Shown piece by piece: positions 24,521 through 32,683 of a stretch of 64,000 nt of DNA. The DNA comes from Marinitoga lauensis. Lineage in GTDB: Bacteria; Thermotogota; Thermotogae; Petrotogales; Petrotogaceae. The translations under genes and the position numbers were made by a program. The first letter of the stretch is position 1. Each line of letters starts with the position of its first letter. The notes beneath the pieces are model-generated. The model ran no database searches and was not told the origin of the DNA. It was given only the letters and a program-made list of their open reading frames with translations. The stretch spans positions 310,001 through 374,000 of the forward strand of contig NZ_QHLX01000001.1 in assembly GCF_004135675.1 (NCBI RefSeq), read 5' to 3'.

Positions 24521-25585
24521 ATGAATAAATTAGCACCTTATTCCATGAGTAGATTAACCGAATACGAAAGATGTCCAAAGAGGTTTCGATTTAAGTATAT
24601 AGATAAATTACCGGAATTAGTTGGAGATGAAGGATTTAAAGGAATAAAAATACATGAAGCTATAGCTAATGCGTTAAAAGGAAAAGATTATAAAAACATT
24701 TTAGCTGAAATTGCTTTTGATGATATTAGAGATGCAGAATATATGGTTAAAAGTGCAGTGAAACACAGTAAAAATCTTGGAAAAATATTAGGAATTGAAA
24801 CAAAATTTGGAATAACTCAAAAAGGTGAATTAACAGATTTCTTTTCTAAAGATGTTTGGCTAAGAGGGGTTGCAGATTTAATTACTACTCAAGATGGAAA
24901 AACTTTAGAAGTTTGGGATTGGAAAACTGGTCATAGTACTCCTACTAAATTTCAAGTTTTCTTGTATGCATGGGCAATAAGTATAGCTTTACAAAGACCA
25001 GTAACTAGAGTTGGATATATAATGCTTAATTCTAATGATATTTTAATTTTTGATGTAACTTCTGAAGATTTATAAATTACTGTTAATAAACTATATAAAT
25101 TAGTAAATTCCATAGAAACAGATACCAAATTCACTCCTAAACCTGGCAGACATTGTGCGTTTTGTTCATATGTAAGTATGTGTCCATTAGTAAATCAGAT
25201 TGAATCAAAAGATATTCCAACTATTTTAAATGATGAAGATGCTGTGAAAATTTATAAAGAAGTAATTGTATTAAAAGAGTTGGTAAAGAATAGAGAGAAA
25301 GCTTTAAAAGAGTATGTAAAATCAAAGCCTGAAGGTGCTGTGAAAATTGATGAAAATAAAGTATATAAACTTACTTATTCAGAAACTATAACTAAAAAAC
25401 GCGGAATAAATAAAGATGAATTAAAGAAATTTATATGGGAATTTGCAGAAAAAAATAATTTGGATCCTTTAATTTATTTTGATTTAGACAATAAAAAACT
25501 AGAACCATTAATAATTGAAGGTGTCTTGAAAGATTATTTCACTATATCAAAAAGAAAGAGTTTTGTATTAGAGGAGGTGGAGTAA
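24521..25585 (+). pseudogene. PD-(D/E)XK exonuclease with Fe-S cluster motif, split by an in-frame stop
   Basis: RecB/Cas4-type nuclease. N-terminal Cys in TEYERCPKRF, then the active-site stretch GVADLI...LEVWDWKTG (residues about 114-136), QVFLYAWAI helix, and the C-terminal cluster HCAFCSYVSMCPL. A TAA at 25073-25075 interrupts the frame; the same frame is open on both sides (355 codons in all), so this is a substitution rather than a slip. The stop separates the catalytic core from three of the four cluster Cys. In phages such nucleases pair with annealing proteins in recombination. Confidence 0.78.
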
Positions 25586-26401
25586 ATGCCAGCTATTGAA
25601 AAAAAGAACCTATGGGAAATTGAATCAATTGAAGAATTTAGTAAAAATACTGGTTATAACATAGATTTTAAAGCATTAGAAGAGGCAAAAAGAAAAATGA
25701 AGAAACAAACCGAATACGGTGAAGTTGAATTAAATGTTTATGAAGGATTGGTAATACAAAAGCTTTTCGAATATTTTAGATTTGGTATTTTTGAAAACAT
25801 TTCCAGAATGATGAAACAACAAGATGCACATACATCATTAAATGAAGTAAAAATGATTTTATTAGAGATGGCACGCTATGAGATAGAATATGGCCTTAAA
25901 CCACTCTTACATACACTTCCAATAGCTAAAAAGATTTATATAACTGCTGAAGGTTTTTTATACTATGCTCAAACCAAAGGAAATATAAAAACTATTGATT
26001 ATGAAACATCAGAAATAAAACCGGGATTATATAAAACTATATGTACTGTTACAACAAATGATGGAAAAACTCAAAAAGGATATGCAACTGTAAAAGCTAC
26101 AGGAAATAAAATGGATGATCCAGAAGAAAGAAGCCGCACTAAAGCATTAAGACGAGCATTAAGGAGACTTTATCCAATAGGTGCTATGTATGAAGAAGCA
26201 TATATTGAAAATCCAGAGTCCATTACGATACCTGAAATACCATCAATACCTGCAGTTCCTGAGGTTCAAAATGTACAAAATGATAAAGAAGAGCAGATTA
26301 AAGATTCCAAGAAAGAAGAAAAAGAGGAAAACAACAAAGAAGAACCAGCAGATACATTATTTGATCTCCAAAATAATTTGGTAAATAAAGTATTTGATTG
26401 A
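25586..26401 (+). CDS. Putative single-strand annealing recombination protein (271 aa)
   Basis: Follows the nuclease directly (GGAGGTGG inside its end). The region GYATVKATGNKMDDPEERSR and TKALRRALRR resembles the conserved end of phage annealing-type proteins; an acidic Pro/Glu-rich tail follows (about 215-265), as in SSB-interacting proteins. The family assignment rests mainly on neighbourhood (nuclease before, SSB after) and is tentative. Confidence 0.5.
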   Translation: MPAIEKKNLWEIESIEEFSKNTGYNIDFKALEEAKRKMKKQTEYGEVELNVYEGLVIQKLFEYFRFGIFENISRMMKQQDAHTSLNEVKMILLEMARYEIEYGLKPLLHTLPIAKKIYITAEGFLYYAQTKGNIKTIDYETSEIKPGLYKTICTVTTNDGKTQKGYATVKATGNKMDDPEERSRTKALRRALRRLYPIGAMYEEAYIENPESITIPEIPSIPAVPEVQNVQNDKEEQIKDSKKEEKEENNKEEPADTLFDLQNNLVNKVFD

Positions 26402-26405
26402 TTTT

Positions 26406-26431
26406 AGGGGTGCCCCCTGCCCCCTTTTTTA
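26406..26431 (+). terminator. C-rich hairpin before the initiator gene
   Basis: AGGGG (26406-26410) can pair with CCCCT (26421-26425), followed by six T. Striking in such AT-rich DNA. Weak as a terminator. Confidence 0.35.
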
Positions 26432-26462
26432 AAAATGTCGTAATTTTAAAGAGGTGAAATAC

Positions 26463-27299
26463 ATGCAAATTGCCACAGTTTTTAGCCGGTTTTGGCGAGA
26501 TCGTCTGGATTGGGAACTTAGCGATTCTGAGATTGCTTTATTCTTTGCTATTTTGGCCGAAATTAACAGGACAAGGGGAGAGAATAACAATCTCTTGGAA
26601 TCCAGGATCTCAATCGGGACTCCCAAGCTGGAATTGTTAGCTGGCATATCTAGAGCAGAAGTATATAGAGCAAGAAATAGACTAAAGCAGTATGGATTAA
26701 TTGATTTTATTAGTGGGAAAGGGAAAAAGAATTATGCAACTTATTCTTTGGGTAAAGTATTTAAAGTGTCTCATATAGATACAGTTTCTGAGACGGTTAG
26801 CAAAGTGTCCCAATATGAGACGGTAACTGAGACACTATCCGAGACACTTTCTGAGACGGTTTCTGCAACACTTCCTGAGACACGTTATAAGAATATAGAA
26901 TATAGAGAAGAGAATATAGAAAAAAATAAAAAGAGTATAGTCCCTCAACAAGTTGAAGGACCACCGCACACTCCGTATAAAAAAATTATTGAATTATATC
27001 ATACATATTGTCCTTCACTTCCTAGAGTAAAGGTTTTAAATGAAACTAGGAAAAAATATATTAAAGCACGATGGAAAGAATACCCAGATTTGAAATTTTG
27101 GGAACAGTATTTCCAAAGTGTTGAAGAATCAGACTTTTTAACAGGAAGAGCAGATTATGGTAATAGAAACCCTTTTATTGCTGATCTCGAATGGTTAATG
27201 AGACCAAATAATTTTGCAAAAGTTATTGAGGGGAAATATAACAACAGGGGAATTGTAGGAACTATTGATGAGGAAATAAAAAGCCTTCTGAGGAGATGA
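26463..27299 (+). CDS. DnaD-like replication initiator with internal repeat array
   Basis: About 278 aa from ATG 26463 (GAGGTGAAAT). N-terminal winged-helix domain (1-95: FWRDRLDWELSDSEIALFFA, ISRAEVYRARNRLKQYGLID). Residues ~100-145 are a 4-residue repeat (SETV, TETL, SETL) because the DNA is a 12-bp-period array. The C-terminal part (about 160-270) resembles the DnaD/DnaB-like segment of phage initiators with a FWEQYFQSVE core. As in lambda O, the origin probably lies inside the gene. Confidence 0.75.
   Translation: MQIATVFSRFWRDRLDWELSDSEIALFFAILAEINRTRGENNNLLESRISIGTPKLELLAGISRAEVYRARNRLKQYGLIDFISGKGKKNYATYSLGKVFKVSHIDTVSETVSKVSQYETVTETLSETLSETVSATLPETRYKNIEYREENIEKNKKSIVPQQVEGPPHTPYKKIIELYHTYCPSLPRVKVLNETRKKYIKARWKEYPDLKFWEQYFQSVEESDFLTGRADYGNRNPFIADLEWLMRPNNFAKVIEGKYNNRGIVGTIDEEIKSLLRR
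26763..26898. repeat. Iteron array inside the initiator gene
   Basis: 12-mers TGAGACGGTTAG, TGAGACGGTAAC, TGAGACACTATC, CGAGACACTTTC, TGAGACGGTTTC, TGCAACACTTCC, TGAGACACGTTA, with two inverted GTGTCTCA/GTGTCCCA units. 99 bp are copied at 17164-17262. A purine-rich A/T stretch follows (26885-26940), as downstream of iterons in lambda-type origins. Confidence 0.85.
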
Positions 27300-27303
27300 T
27301 TAT

Positions 27304-28272
27304 ATGGCTGTTACTTATGCGACTTTTATTGATGAAATAATAGCAAAAGTAAAAAAGCTTGAAGAATACATACAGCAATTTCCAAGGCATGAAGCGGAAA
27401 AATACTTACAACAAGAGGTTGAAGATAATAGAATTTTCGGATATGTAAATAATCTGGTTAATAAAAAACTAAAAAGACTAACCTACATGGATATGCTGCA
27501 AGTAAAGGATTATTTATTAAAAGAGAAAAAATGCAAAAGTTGTCATGTTATATCGTTAAATTGTAAAGATTACGCGAAATATTATCTAGACACTTATAAC
27601 GGACAATTAATAACAAGAAAGTTAATTTGCAATAAGTACATGCATAGATACTATACCGCAGAATTGGAATATATCTTAAAACACAGTAAAGATGAAAATA
27701 AATTAGTGAGAAGTCTAACTAAAAAGTTTAATCTGAAAGTTGATACATCTACAACTGAAAAATTTCTTGAGAGCTTTTTACATAATGTGAATTTATATGA
27801 AAAAGAGGAAGTTTTGGACTATTTGAAGGGTGAAATCATGGCTTATTCATATAATAGAGTGACTCTATTAGGACGTTTGACAAAAGATCCAGAAATAAGA
27901 TTAGCTGCAAATGGAAATGGATATGCGGTATCTACTATGGCTGTTGATAGTGGAAAAAAGAATGAAAATGGTGAATATGAAGCAGATTTTTTTAGAATAA
28001 AAGTTTTTGGCCAAAAAGCTAATATATTTGAAAAATATCTTAAAAAAGGTGATTTAGTTTTAATAGAAGGTAAGTTAAGTTCGAATTCATGGCAGGATGA
28101 AAAAAACGAATGGCATAACATAACTGAGGTAATTGTTTTAAATTTTGTGTTTATGCCTAACAAGAAGAATGAAACATCTAGCAATGGAGATGTATTAGAG
28201 GATCCGGAAAATTTAGATATTGCAAATGATGATTTTCCTCAATTTTTCCCTCTTGACGAAACAACAAAATAG
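27304..28272 (+). CDS. ssb: Zinc-containing helicase-loader-like domain fused to SSB
   Basis: 322 aa in one frame. Residues 1-175 are helical with a CKSC...C cluster near 79-90. Residues 179-322 are a single-stranded DNA-binding OB fold: MAYSYNRVTLLGRLTKDPEI, EADFFRIKVFG, GDLVLIEGKLSS, and an acidic tail. An internal ATG at 27838 has its own AAGGGTG site, so SSB alone (144 aa) can also be made. The N-terminal half may be a helicase-loading domain by position after the initiator; that is inference. The canonical DDxPF SSB tip is replaced by DDFPQFFPLD before the end. Confidence 0.8.
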   Translation: MAVTYATFIDEIIAKVKKLEEYIQQFPRHEAEKYLQQEVEDNRIFGYVNNLVNKKLKRLTYMDMLQVKDYLLKEKKCKSCHVISLNCKDYAKYYLDTYNGQLITRKLICNKYMHRYYTAELEYILKHSKDENKLVRSLTKKFNLKVDTSTTEKFLESFLHNVNLYEKEEVLDYLKGEIMAYSYNRVTLLGRLTKDPEIRLAANGNGYAVSTMAVDSGKKNENGEYEADFFRIKVFGQKANIFEKYLKKGDLVLIEGKLSSNSWQDEKNEWHNITEVIVLNFVFMPNKKNETSSNGDVLEDPENLDIANDDFPQFFPLDETTK

Positions 28273-28283
28273 GGAGGGATAGT

Positions 28284-28670
28284 ATGGATTCTGAATTAAA
28301 ATCAGATAGTGAAATAAAAAAATTTTCAAAGTTTTTAATGGCATTTATTACGTATAATCAAGATTTAAAAAATTCGAATTTTAATAAGCAATATGAATTG
28401 ATAATAAAAGCTTTGTTCGAGATATATGAAAGCGTCGAAATTTGTAAAACACAAAGAGGATTTAAAGTAATACTTAAGAAAGGTAAAAGGTCATATAGTC
28501 TTTCAGAAAAAAGTTTAGATGCTTTGTTCTTTAATTTACTTAGGTATATTCCGTACAAAATAGGTAAAAAATACTGGGGGTGTGATAATGTTATTAGCAT
28601 TTTTTTTGACTTTTTCTGTTGGAGTTTTTACTGGCTTTTTTATATTAGCTTTACTTACAATTTCTGCTAG
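28284..28670 (+). CDS. Unknown phage protein (128 aa; true end possibly 28583)
   Basis: MDSELKSDSEIKKFSKFLMA behind GGGAGGG. The last ~30 residues are Phe/Trp-rich and overlap the next gene in another frame; one extra A in the run at 28563-28569 would end the gene at 28583 with GKKILGV. The soluble N-terminal part has no family I recognise. Confidence 0.5.
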   Translation: MDSELKSDSEIKKFSKFLMAFITYNQDLKNSNFNKQYELIIKALFEIYESVEICKTQRGFKVILKKGKRSYSLSEKSLDALFFNLLRYIPYKIGKKYWGCDNVISIFFDFFCWSFYWLFYISFTYNFC

Positions 28671-28836
28671 AAATGAATTAGAAGATGATATCTTGAGACT
28701 AAATTATAAGTATGCTGAAGAGTTAGAAAGGAACGAAAAATTAAAGAAAAGATTAAAAGAATTAGAAACTAAGAACGCGAAACTCTTTACAGAAAATATG
28801 AGATTAAGAAGGGATAAATTTGAAATTAGAAATTGA
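28588..28836 (+). CDS. Membrane-anchored coiled-coil protein (82 aa)
   Basis: MLLAFFLTFSVGVFTGFFIL is one hydrophobic segment; residues 28-80 form a Glu/Lys/Leu coiled coil. ATG 28588 behind GGGGGTG. Overlaps rusA. Unknown role. Confidence 0.55.
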   Translation: MLLAFFLTFSVGVFTGFFILALLTISARNELEDDILRLNYKYAEELERNEKLKKRLKELETKNAKLFTENMRLRRDKFEIRN

Positions 28837-29185
28837 AATAGAAGGAATTCCGCCGAGTGTTAATCATGCATATAGAAAAAGAGGCAGGGGACACGGACTG
28901 TATAAAACGCCACAAGCAAAAGAGTTTCAAAAACGTGTTTATTATATAGCTAGAGAAGCTATGCGTAAAGCAAGATGGACTATGATACCAAAAGATAGAA
29001 ATTTTTATTTAATGGAAATGCATTTTCACTTTAAAAATTGGAGACATCCAGATCCTAATAATCTTCTTAAAATTCTCATAGACAGCTTTCAAGGAGTTGT
29101 ATTTGAAGATGATAAAAACATAGATACTAAAACAAAATCATTTGTTGATGGGAAAGATAAAACGATTGTTATTTTTTACAAATAG
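28820..29185 (+). CDS. rusA: Holliday junction resolvase, RusA family
   Basis: Resolves four-way junctions during phage recombination and packaging. 121 aa, family-typical. The PPSVNHAYRK start and the core HPDPNNLLKILIDSFQG followed by FEDDKNI supply the acidic metal ligands. TTG start with AGAAGGG; overlaps the previous gene by 17 bp. Confidence 0.88.
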   Translation: MKLEIEIEGIPPSVNHAYRKRGRGHGLYKTPQAKEFQKRVYYIAREAMRKARWTMIPKDRNFYLMEMHFHFKNWRHPDPNNLLKILIDSFQGVVFEDDKNIDTKTKSFVDGKDKTIVIFYK

Positions 29186-29197
29186 GGAGGGAATAAA

Positions 29198-29420
29198 GTG
29201 ATTAATGAAGATTTACATCTTGAATTATTACTTAATCAAGAAGCACTAGAAAATGTACAAAGAAAAAAGAAAAGTGCATAAATACAATAAGAAACTATGA
29301 AGATGCACTTAAAAATGTTAGGAATGAAAAAGCCAAAAAAATGTTCAAGAACAGTTGAAAATATTACATTCTGATTTATATCGATTGATTAAAATAGAAA
29401 ATCAAGCAAAACAAATTTAA
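29198..29420 (+). pseudogene. Small coiled-coil protein, two frameshifts
   Basis: GTG start behind GGGAGGG. Adding one A at 29270-29273 and at 29335-29341 gives 74 aa: MINEDLHLELLLNQEALENV, then helices to QAKQI. Function unknown. Confidence 0.5.
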
Positions 29421-29459
29421 CGAATATAAATTTTGAATTAAATAAGGAGATGAGAACTT

Positions 29460-29690
29460 ATGAAGAAATATAGTTTTTTTAATTCCAGACACTTAAAACA
29501 AGTATATGTTGAAAATTTATCTGATGCAATATCTTTATTAACTGTTTTAAATTCAAAAAATCCAGTTTTAACTGATGAGTTAGATAATGTAATTCAATTA
29601 TCCAATATTCACGATGTAATTATACACGTGGAATTCAAAGCTGATGCAAAAGTTTTGAAAGAGGGTAAAAAGAAACCTGCGATAATATAA
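29460..29690 (+). CDS. Small unknown protein (76 aa)
   Basis: MKKYSFFNSRHLKQVYVENL behind AAGGAGATGAG. No recognised motif. Sits between the RusA block and the late regulator. Confidence 0.55.
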   Translation: MKKYSFFNSRHLKQVYVENLSDAISLLTVLNSKNPVLTDELDNVIQLSNIHDVIIHVEFKADAKVLKEGKKKPAII

Positions 29691-29706
29691 AGGTGTGTGA
29701 TATTGA

Positions 29707-30181
29707 ATGAATATCGTTTCTATTTTTGAAGAAATTCAAATTACAGAAGAAGATATAATTTTGATACTTCAAAAGTATAAACTCGCATTGCAAAAAATTA
29801 TGGGAAACAGGTTAATCTTGATTTTTATGATGACGAAATACATGTTCAAGAAAAATTCAAAAGTGAAGAATTTGGAAAAATTAAAAGTTTTGGTGCTTTA
29901 AAAATAAAGGATTTTAACGCAATGATAAAGGATGGAATCCAAAAGAATATGTGGATGCATTGGTAATAATAAAAGTTGTAGAAGAATGGTTAGAGCTTTT
30001 AACTTCTCATGAGAAAGAAGTGATTTTTTGGAGATATATAAATCACGATTTTGAAAGAACATTAAATAAAAAAATGAAATACAAAACATTGTCTTATGCA
30101 GAAATAGCAAAAAAGATGAATTTAGATAGAAAATGTATTTGGAGAATTGAGAAAAAGGCTTTTAAAAAGATATTAGCATAA
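29707..30181 (+). pseudogene. ArpU/RinA-like late transcription regulator, two frameshifts
   Basis: Restored protein about 158 aa. The C-terminal half is a sigma-region-4-like HTH: LLTSHEKEVIFWRYIN, LSYAEIAKKMNLDRKCIWRI. Breaks at 29792-29797 and 29921-29922, each one base short. In Gram-positive-type phages ArpU/RinA proteins switch on the late operon; here the late promoter lies 2 kb downstream. Confidence 0.7.
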
Positions 30182-30231
30182 AAATTTAATAAAAAATATG
30201 GTAGAATATGTTTTGAATAGGAGGGATAAAT

Positions 30232-31406
30232 TTGAAAGATAAAGTTGAAAAAATGGGGCAAGTATTTACTCCTAATAACATTGTAAAAAAAATGGTTGAT
30301 TTAATTAAATATGGTAAAAATATTTTAGAGCCATCTGCTGGGAAGGTGCATTTTTAAAAGAACTTAAAAATAGATTTCAAAAAGATAATATTGTTTCGAT
30401 AGAATTAGATGAAAAATTGCATTAAAAAATAATTATAAAACAATAATTATGGATTTTTTTGATTATCCTATTTATAACAAGTTTGATACTATTATAGGTA
30501 ACCCACCATATGTAAAATATAAAAATATTTTGCCTAGCACCCAATTAAAACTGAAAAAATATAATTATTTATTTGATAACAGAACAAATCTATTTTTATA
30601 CTTTATTTATAAATCTTTTTTGCATTTAAAAGAAAAAGGCGAGATAATATTTATAGTACCTAGAGAACTATTTGATTTAACATCTGCTTTAAAGTTAAAT
30701 AGTTATCTTCATGAGAATGGTACTTTTACCCATATTTATACTTTTGGGATAAAAAAATATTCGGTAATGATTTTTCTCCAAATGTAATAGTATTTAGATA
30801 TGAAAAAAATAATATGTCTCATAAAACTTTATTTAATAATGAAGAAAGGTATCAATATTGTTCTAAAGGTTTCATTTATTTCGTTAAAGAAAAAAAATAT
30901 ACTATGCATTTAAGTGATATAGCTTATGTGAAAGTTGGAGGAGTAAGCGGGAATGACAAAATATTTGAACATGAAACTGGAAATATAGATGTTGTATGTT
31001 CTTATACCCAAAAAACCGGAAAAACAAAAAAAATGATATACAATATTATTAATGATCATTTGTTGAAACATAAAAATCAATTATTGAATAGAAGGATAAA
31101 AAAATTTGATGATAGTAATTGGTGGAAATGGGGAGAGATTTTTATGTTTCAAATGATCCTAGAATATATGTAAATGCAAAAACTAGAAATCATCAACCTT
31201 TTTTTATCCATAAATCGATATATTATGATGGTAGTATTTTGGGAATCTTCCCAAAAAATAAAAATATAGATATATATGAATTAAAAGATATGTTAAACAA
31301 ATTAGATTGGGAAGAGTTAGGGTTTGTATGTGATGGCAGATACATATTTACACAAAAAAAATTAGAAAATGTTATATTACCGGAATATTTTAAAAAATTT
31401 ATATAA
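30232..31406 (+). pseudogene. N6-adenine DNA methyltransferase of an R-M pair, four frameshifts
   Basis: Restored length 392 aa from TTG 30232 (AGGAGGG). The start MGQVFTPNNIVKKMVDL, SAM-binding motif EPSAGEGAFL, and catalytic NPPY in IIGNPPYVKY define an N6-adenine enzyme of the Eco57I/TaqI-like group. The C-terminal half would be the target-recognition domain. Breaks: 30340-30342, 30412-30416, 30751-30757, 31130-31133; all are one-base losses and the four together restore exact frame. A restriction enzyme candidate follows. Loss of the methylase alone would expose the host to its partner nuclease. Confidence 0.78.
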
Positions 31407-31487
31407 ATGAAATATATATTTAAATTATTTTGTTTATTTTTTTTAGAAATAATTGGTAGTTGAAGAATTATATATAAGGAGGGAAGT

Positions 31488-32147
31488 ATGGAAATTCTTG
31501 ATAATGTAGTTGAATTTTTAAAGGTTGAATTTTTAAAGAATGAAAAACTAAAGTCTTTAGTTAGTAGTGGACGTGACGGTAGGTTTCGCTCTGAGGAAGT
31601 TATTGAAGAAAGTGTAAAATTGTTAAAAAATAAATTGACACATTTTCCTAATTGTGAGAATTATTCTGTGGAATATCCCACAAAAAAAGATGATGGAAGT
31701 TTTAACCCTAGAGAATGGTATTCTGTTAAAATAAATGACTTATATATTAGTATTAAGACTTCATTTTTAAAATCAGCAGATAATGTAAATTCGAAAAAAG
31801 GATTTTATTATGCATTAACTGGTCAAATTCCCGAATCTGATAAATGGAATGAATTTCACAAATCATTATTTGAAAATCTTGGTAAAGATAAAGAAAAAGA
31901 TTTTTATTTTATTATTATCGATAAATCTGATGCAAATAATATTTTTTGGACATCGTTCAAAAGGTTAAGAAAAGTTCATCCAAATGGGAACAATCTACCC
32001 TTTCAAGTTAACTGGAGAGAAAATTTAAAATTAATAGAAAGAACACATGAAGAAGCAGTAGACTTTTTATTATATTATTACGAAAAATCATTGATAAAAT
32101 CAACAGTTCCATTTGCATCTTTTGTTACTTATAAAGAAAAAAGTTGA
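31488..32147 (+). CDS. Putative type II restriction endonuclease (219 aa)
   Basis: Intact. Begins MEILDNVVEFLKVEFLKNEK behind AGGAGGG. The stretch VKINDLYISIKTS is a plausible PD-(D/E)XK core (Asp, then IxIK) with Ser in place of the usual Glu. The SGRDGRFRSEEVIEES segment resembles the N-terminal part of several type II enzymes. Called mainly from its place 81 bp after a DNA methylase. Would protect the lysogen from other phages. Confidence 0.55.
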   Translation: MEILDNVVEFLKVEFLKNEKLKSLVSSGRDGRFRSEEVIEESVKLLKNKLTHFPNCENYSVEYPTKKDDGSFNPREWYSVKINDLYISIKTSFLKSADNVNSKKGFYYALTGQIPESDKWNEFHKSLFENLGKDKEKDFYFIIIDKSDANNIFWTSFKRLRKVHPNGNNLPFQVNWRENLKLIERTHEEAVDFLLYYYEKSLIKSTVPFASFVTYKEKS

Positions 32148-32172
32148 CAATTGCCACAAAATGTGGTATAAT
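32144..32172 (+). promoter_or_regulatory. Consensus promoter before the late region
   Basis: TTGACA (32144-32149), exactly 17 bp, TATAAT (32167-32172): a perfect sigma-70 promoter. It starts within the last codons of the restriction gene and is followed 35 bp later by a terminator. Confidence 0.85.
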
Positions 32173-32178
32173 TAAATA

Positions 32179-32222
32179 GAATGGAATACTATACTTAGTG
32201 GAGCCGAAAGGCTCTTTTTTTT
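32179..32222 (+). ncRNA. Short terminated leader RNA (about 43 nt)
   Basis: Predicted transcript from the consensus promoter to a terminator: stem GAGCC/GGCTC with GAAA loop (32201-32214) and eight T. Same logic as the lambda late promoter, whose RNA stops early unless an antiterminator acts. Confidence 0.55.
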
Positions 32223-32225
32223 ATT

Positions 32226-32260
32226 TCGACAAACATCGACAAGTTTCGACAATGTTCGAC
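32226..32260. repeat. Four 10-bp-period TCGACA repeats
   Basis: TCGAC at 32226, 32236, 32246 and 32256, spaced exactly 10 bp. The last unit touches the tRNA 5' end. Candidate protein-binding array. Confidence 0.75.
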
Positions 32261-32334
32261 AGGATATGGTGTTAATGGTAGCATACCACACTTGGGATGT
32301 GGTGGTACAGGTTCGAATCCTGCTATCCTGACCA
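32260..32334 (+). tRNA. tRNA-Pro (anticodon TGG)
   Basis: 7-bp acceptor CAGGATA/TATCCTG, anticodon stem CCACA/TGTGG with loop CTTGGGA (anticodon TGG, G at 37 as usual for Pro), T-arm CAGG-TTCGAAT-CCTG, discriminator A and encoded CCA. It is in the prophage, between the late promoter and the terminase genes. Confidence 0.88.
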
Positions 32335-32358
32335 GTTTCTTCCCTCCTTTGAAATAAA

Positions 32359-32418
32359 TGCCGGAAAAGTGCCGGAAACTGCCGGATTAATGCCGGATAG
32401 TGCCGGAAAGATGCCGGA
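32359..32418. repeat. Six helically phased TGCCGGA repeats (candidate packaging site)
   Basis: TGCCGGA starts at 32359, 32370, 32380, 32391, 32401 and 32412: spacing alternates 11 and 10, so all sites lie on one face of the helix. It is 270 bp before terS. A small-terminase ring binding such an array would be typical of a pac or cos region. Confidence 0.7.
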
Positions 32419-32421
32419 ATT

Positions 32422-32475
32422 ATCCTACCTCTTGCTGACTCGTACGAGCGGTGTTAATGAGGTAGGATTTTTTTA
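32422..32475 (+). terminator. Long-stem terminator upstream of terminase
   Basis: A perfect 10-bp stem ATCCTACCTC (32422-32431) with GAGGTAGGAT (32459-32468), 27-nt loop, then seven T. Confidence 0.75.
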
Positions 32476-32619
32476 TACTTATTATAATAATTTTGATTAG
32501 TATAATACTGGTTAGTATAAATTATGATAACGTACTACAGATAAGGATACAGTACGTGTGGAGGTTGTGAGGGTGGGTATAGATAAACTCCATATTAGAG
32601 AGGAGGTCGTCTATCTAAC

Positions 32620-32644
32620 GCAGGGGTTTGACGGGCGCCCCTGC
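32620..32644 (+). other. GC-rich hairpin just before terS
   Basis: GCAGGGG (32620-32626) pairs with CCCCTGC (32638-32644), followed by TTTTAT. It may be another terminator or part of the packaging site. 32476-32619 holds no clear gene. Confidence 0.5.
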
Positions 32645-32683
32645 TTTTATTTTAAAAAGAGGAGATGAGAGAGGTGAGGTAAG

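Noticed and set aside
32500-32680. Small gene from GTG near 32572 (about 31 codons)
   Set aside because: It runs through a GC-rich hairpin and has no convincing ribosome site.
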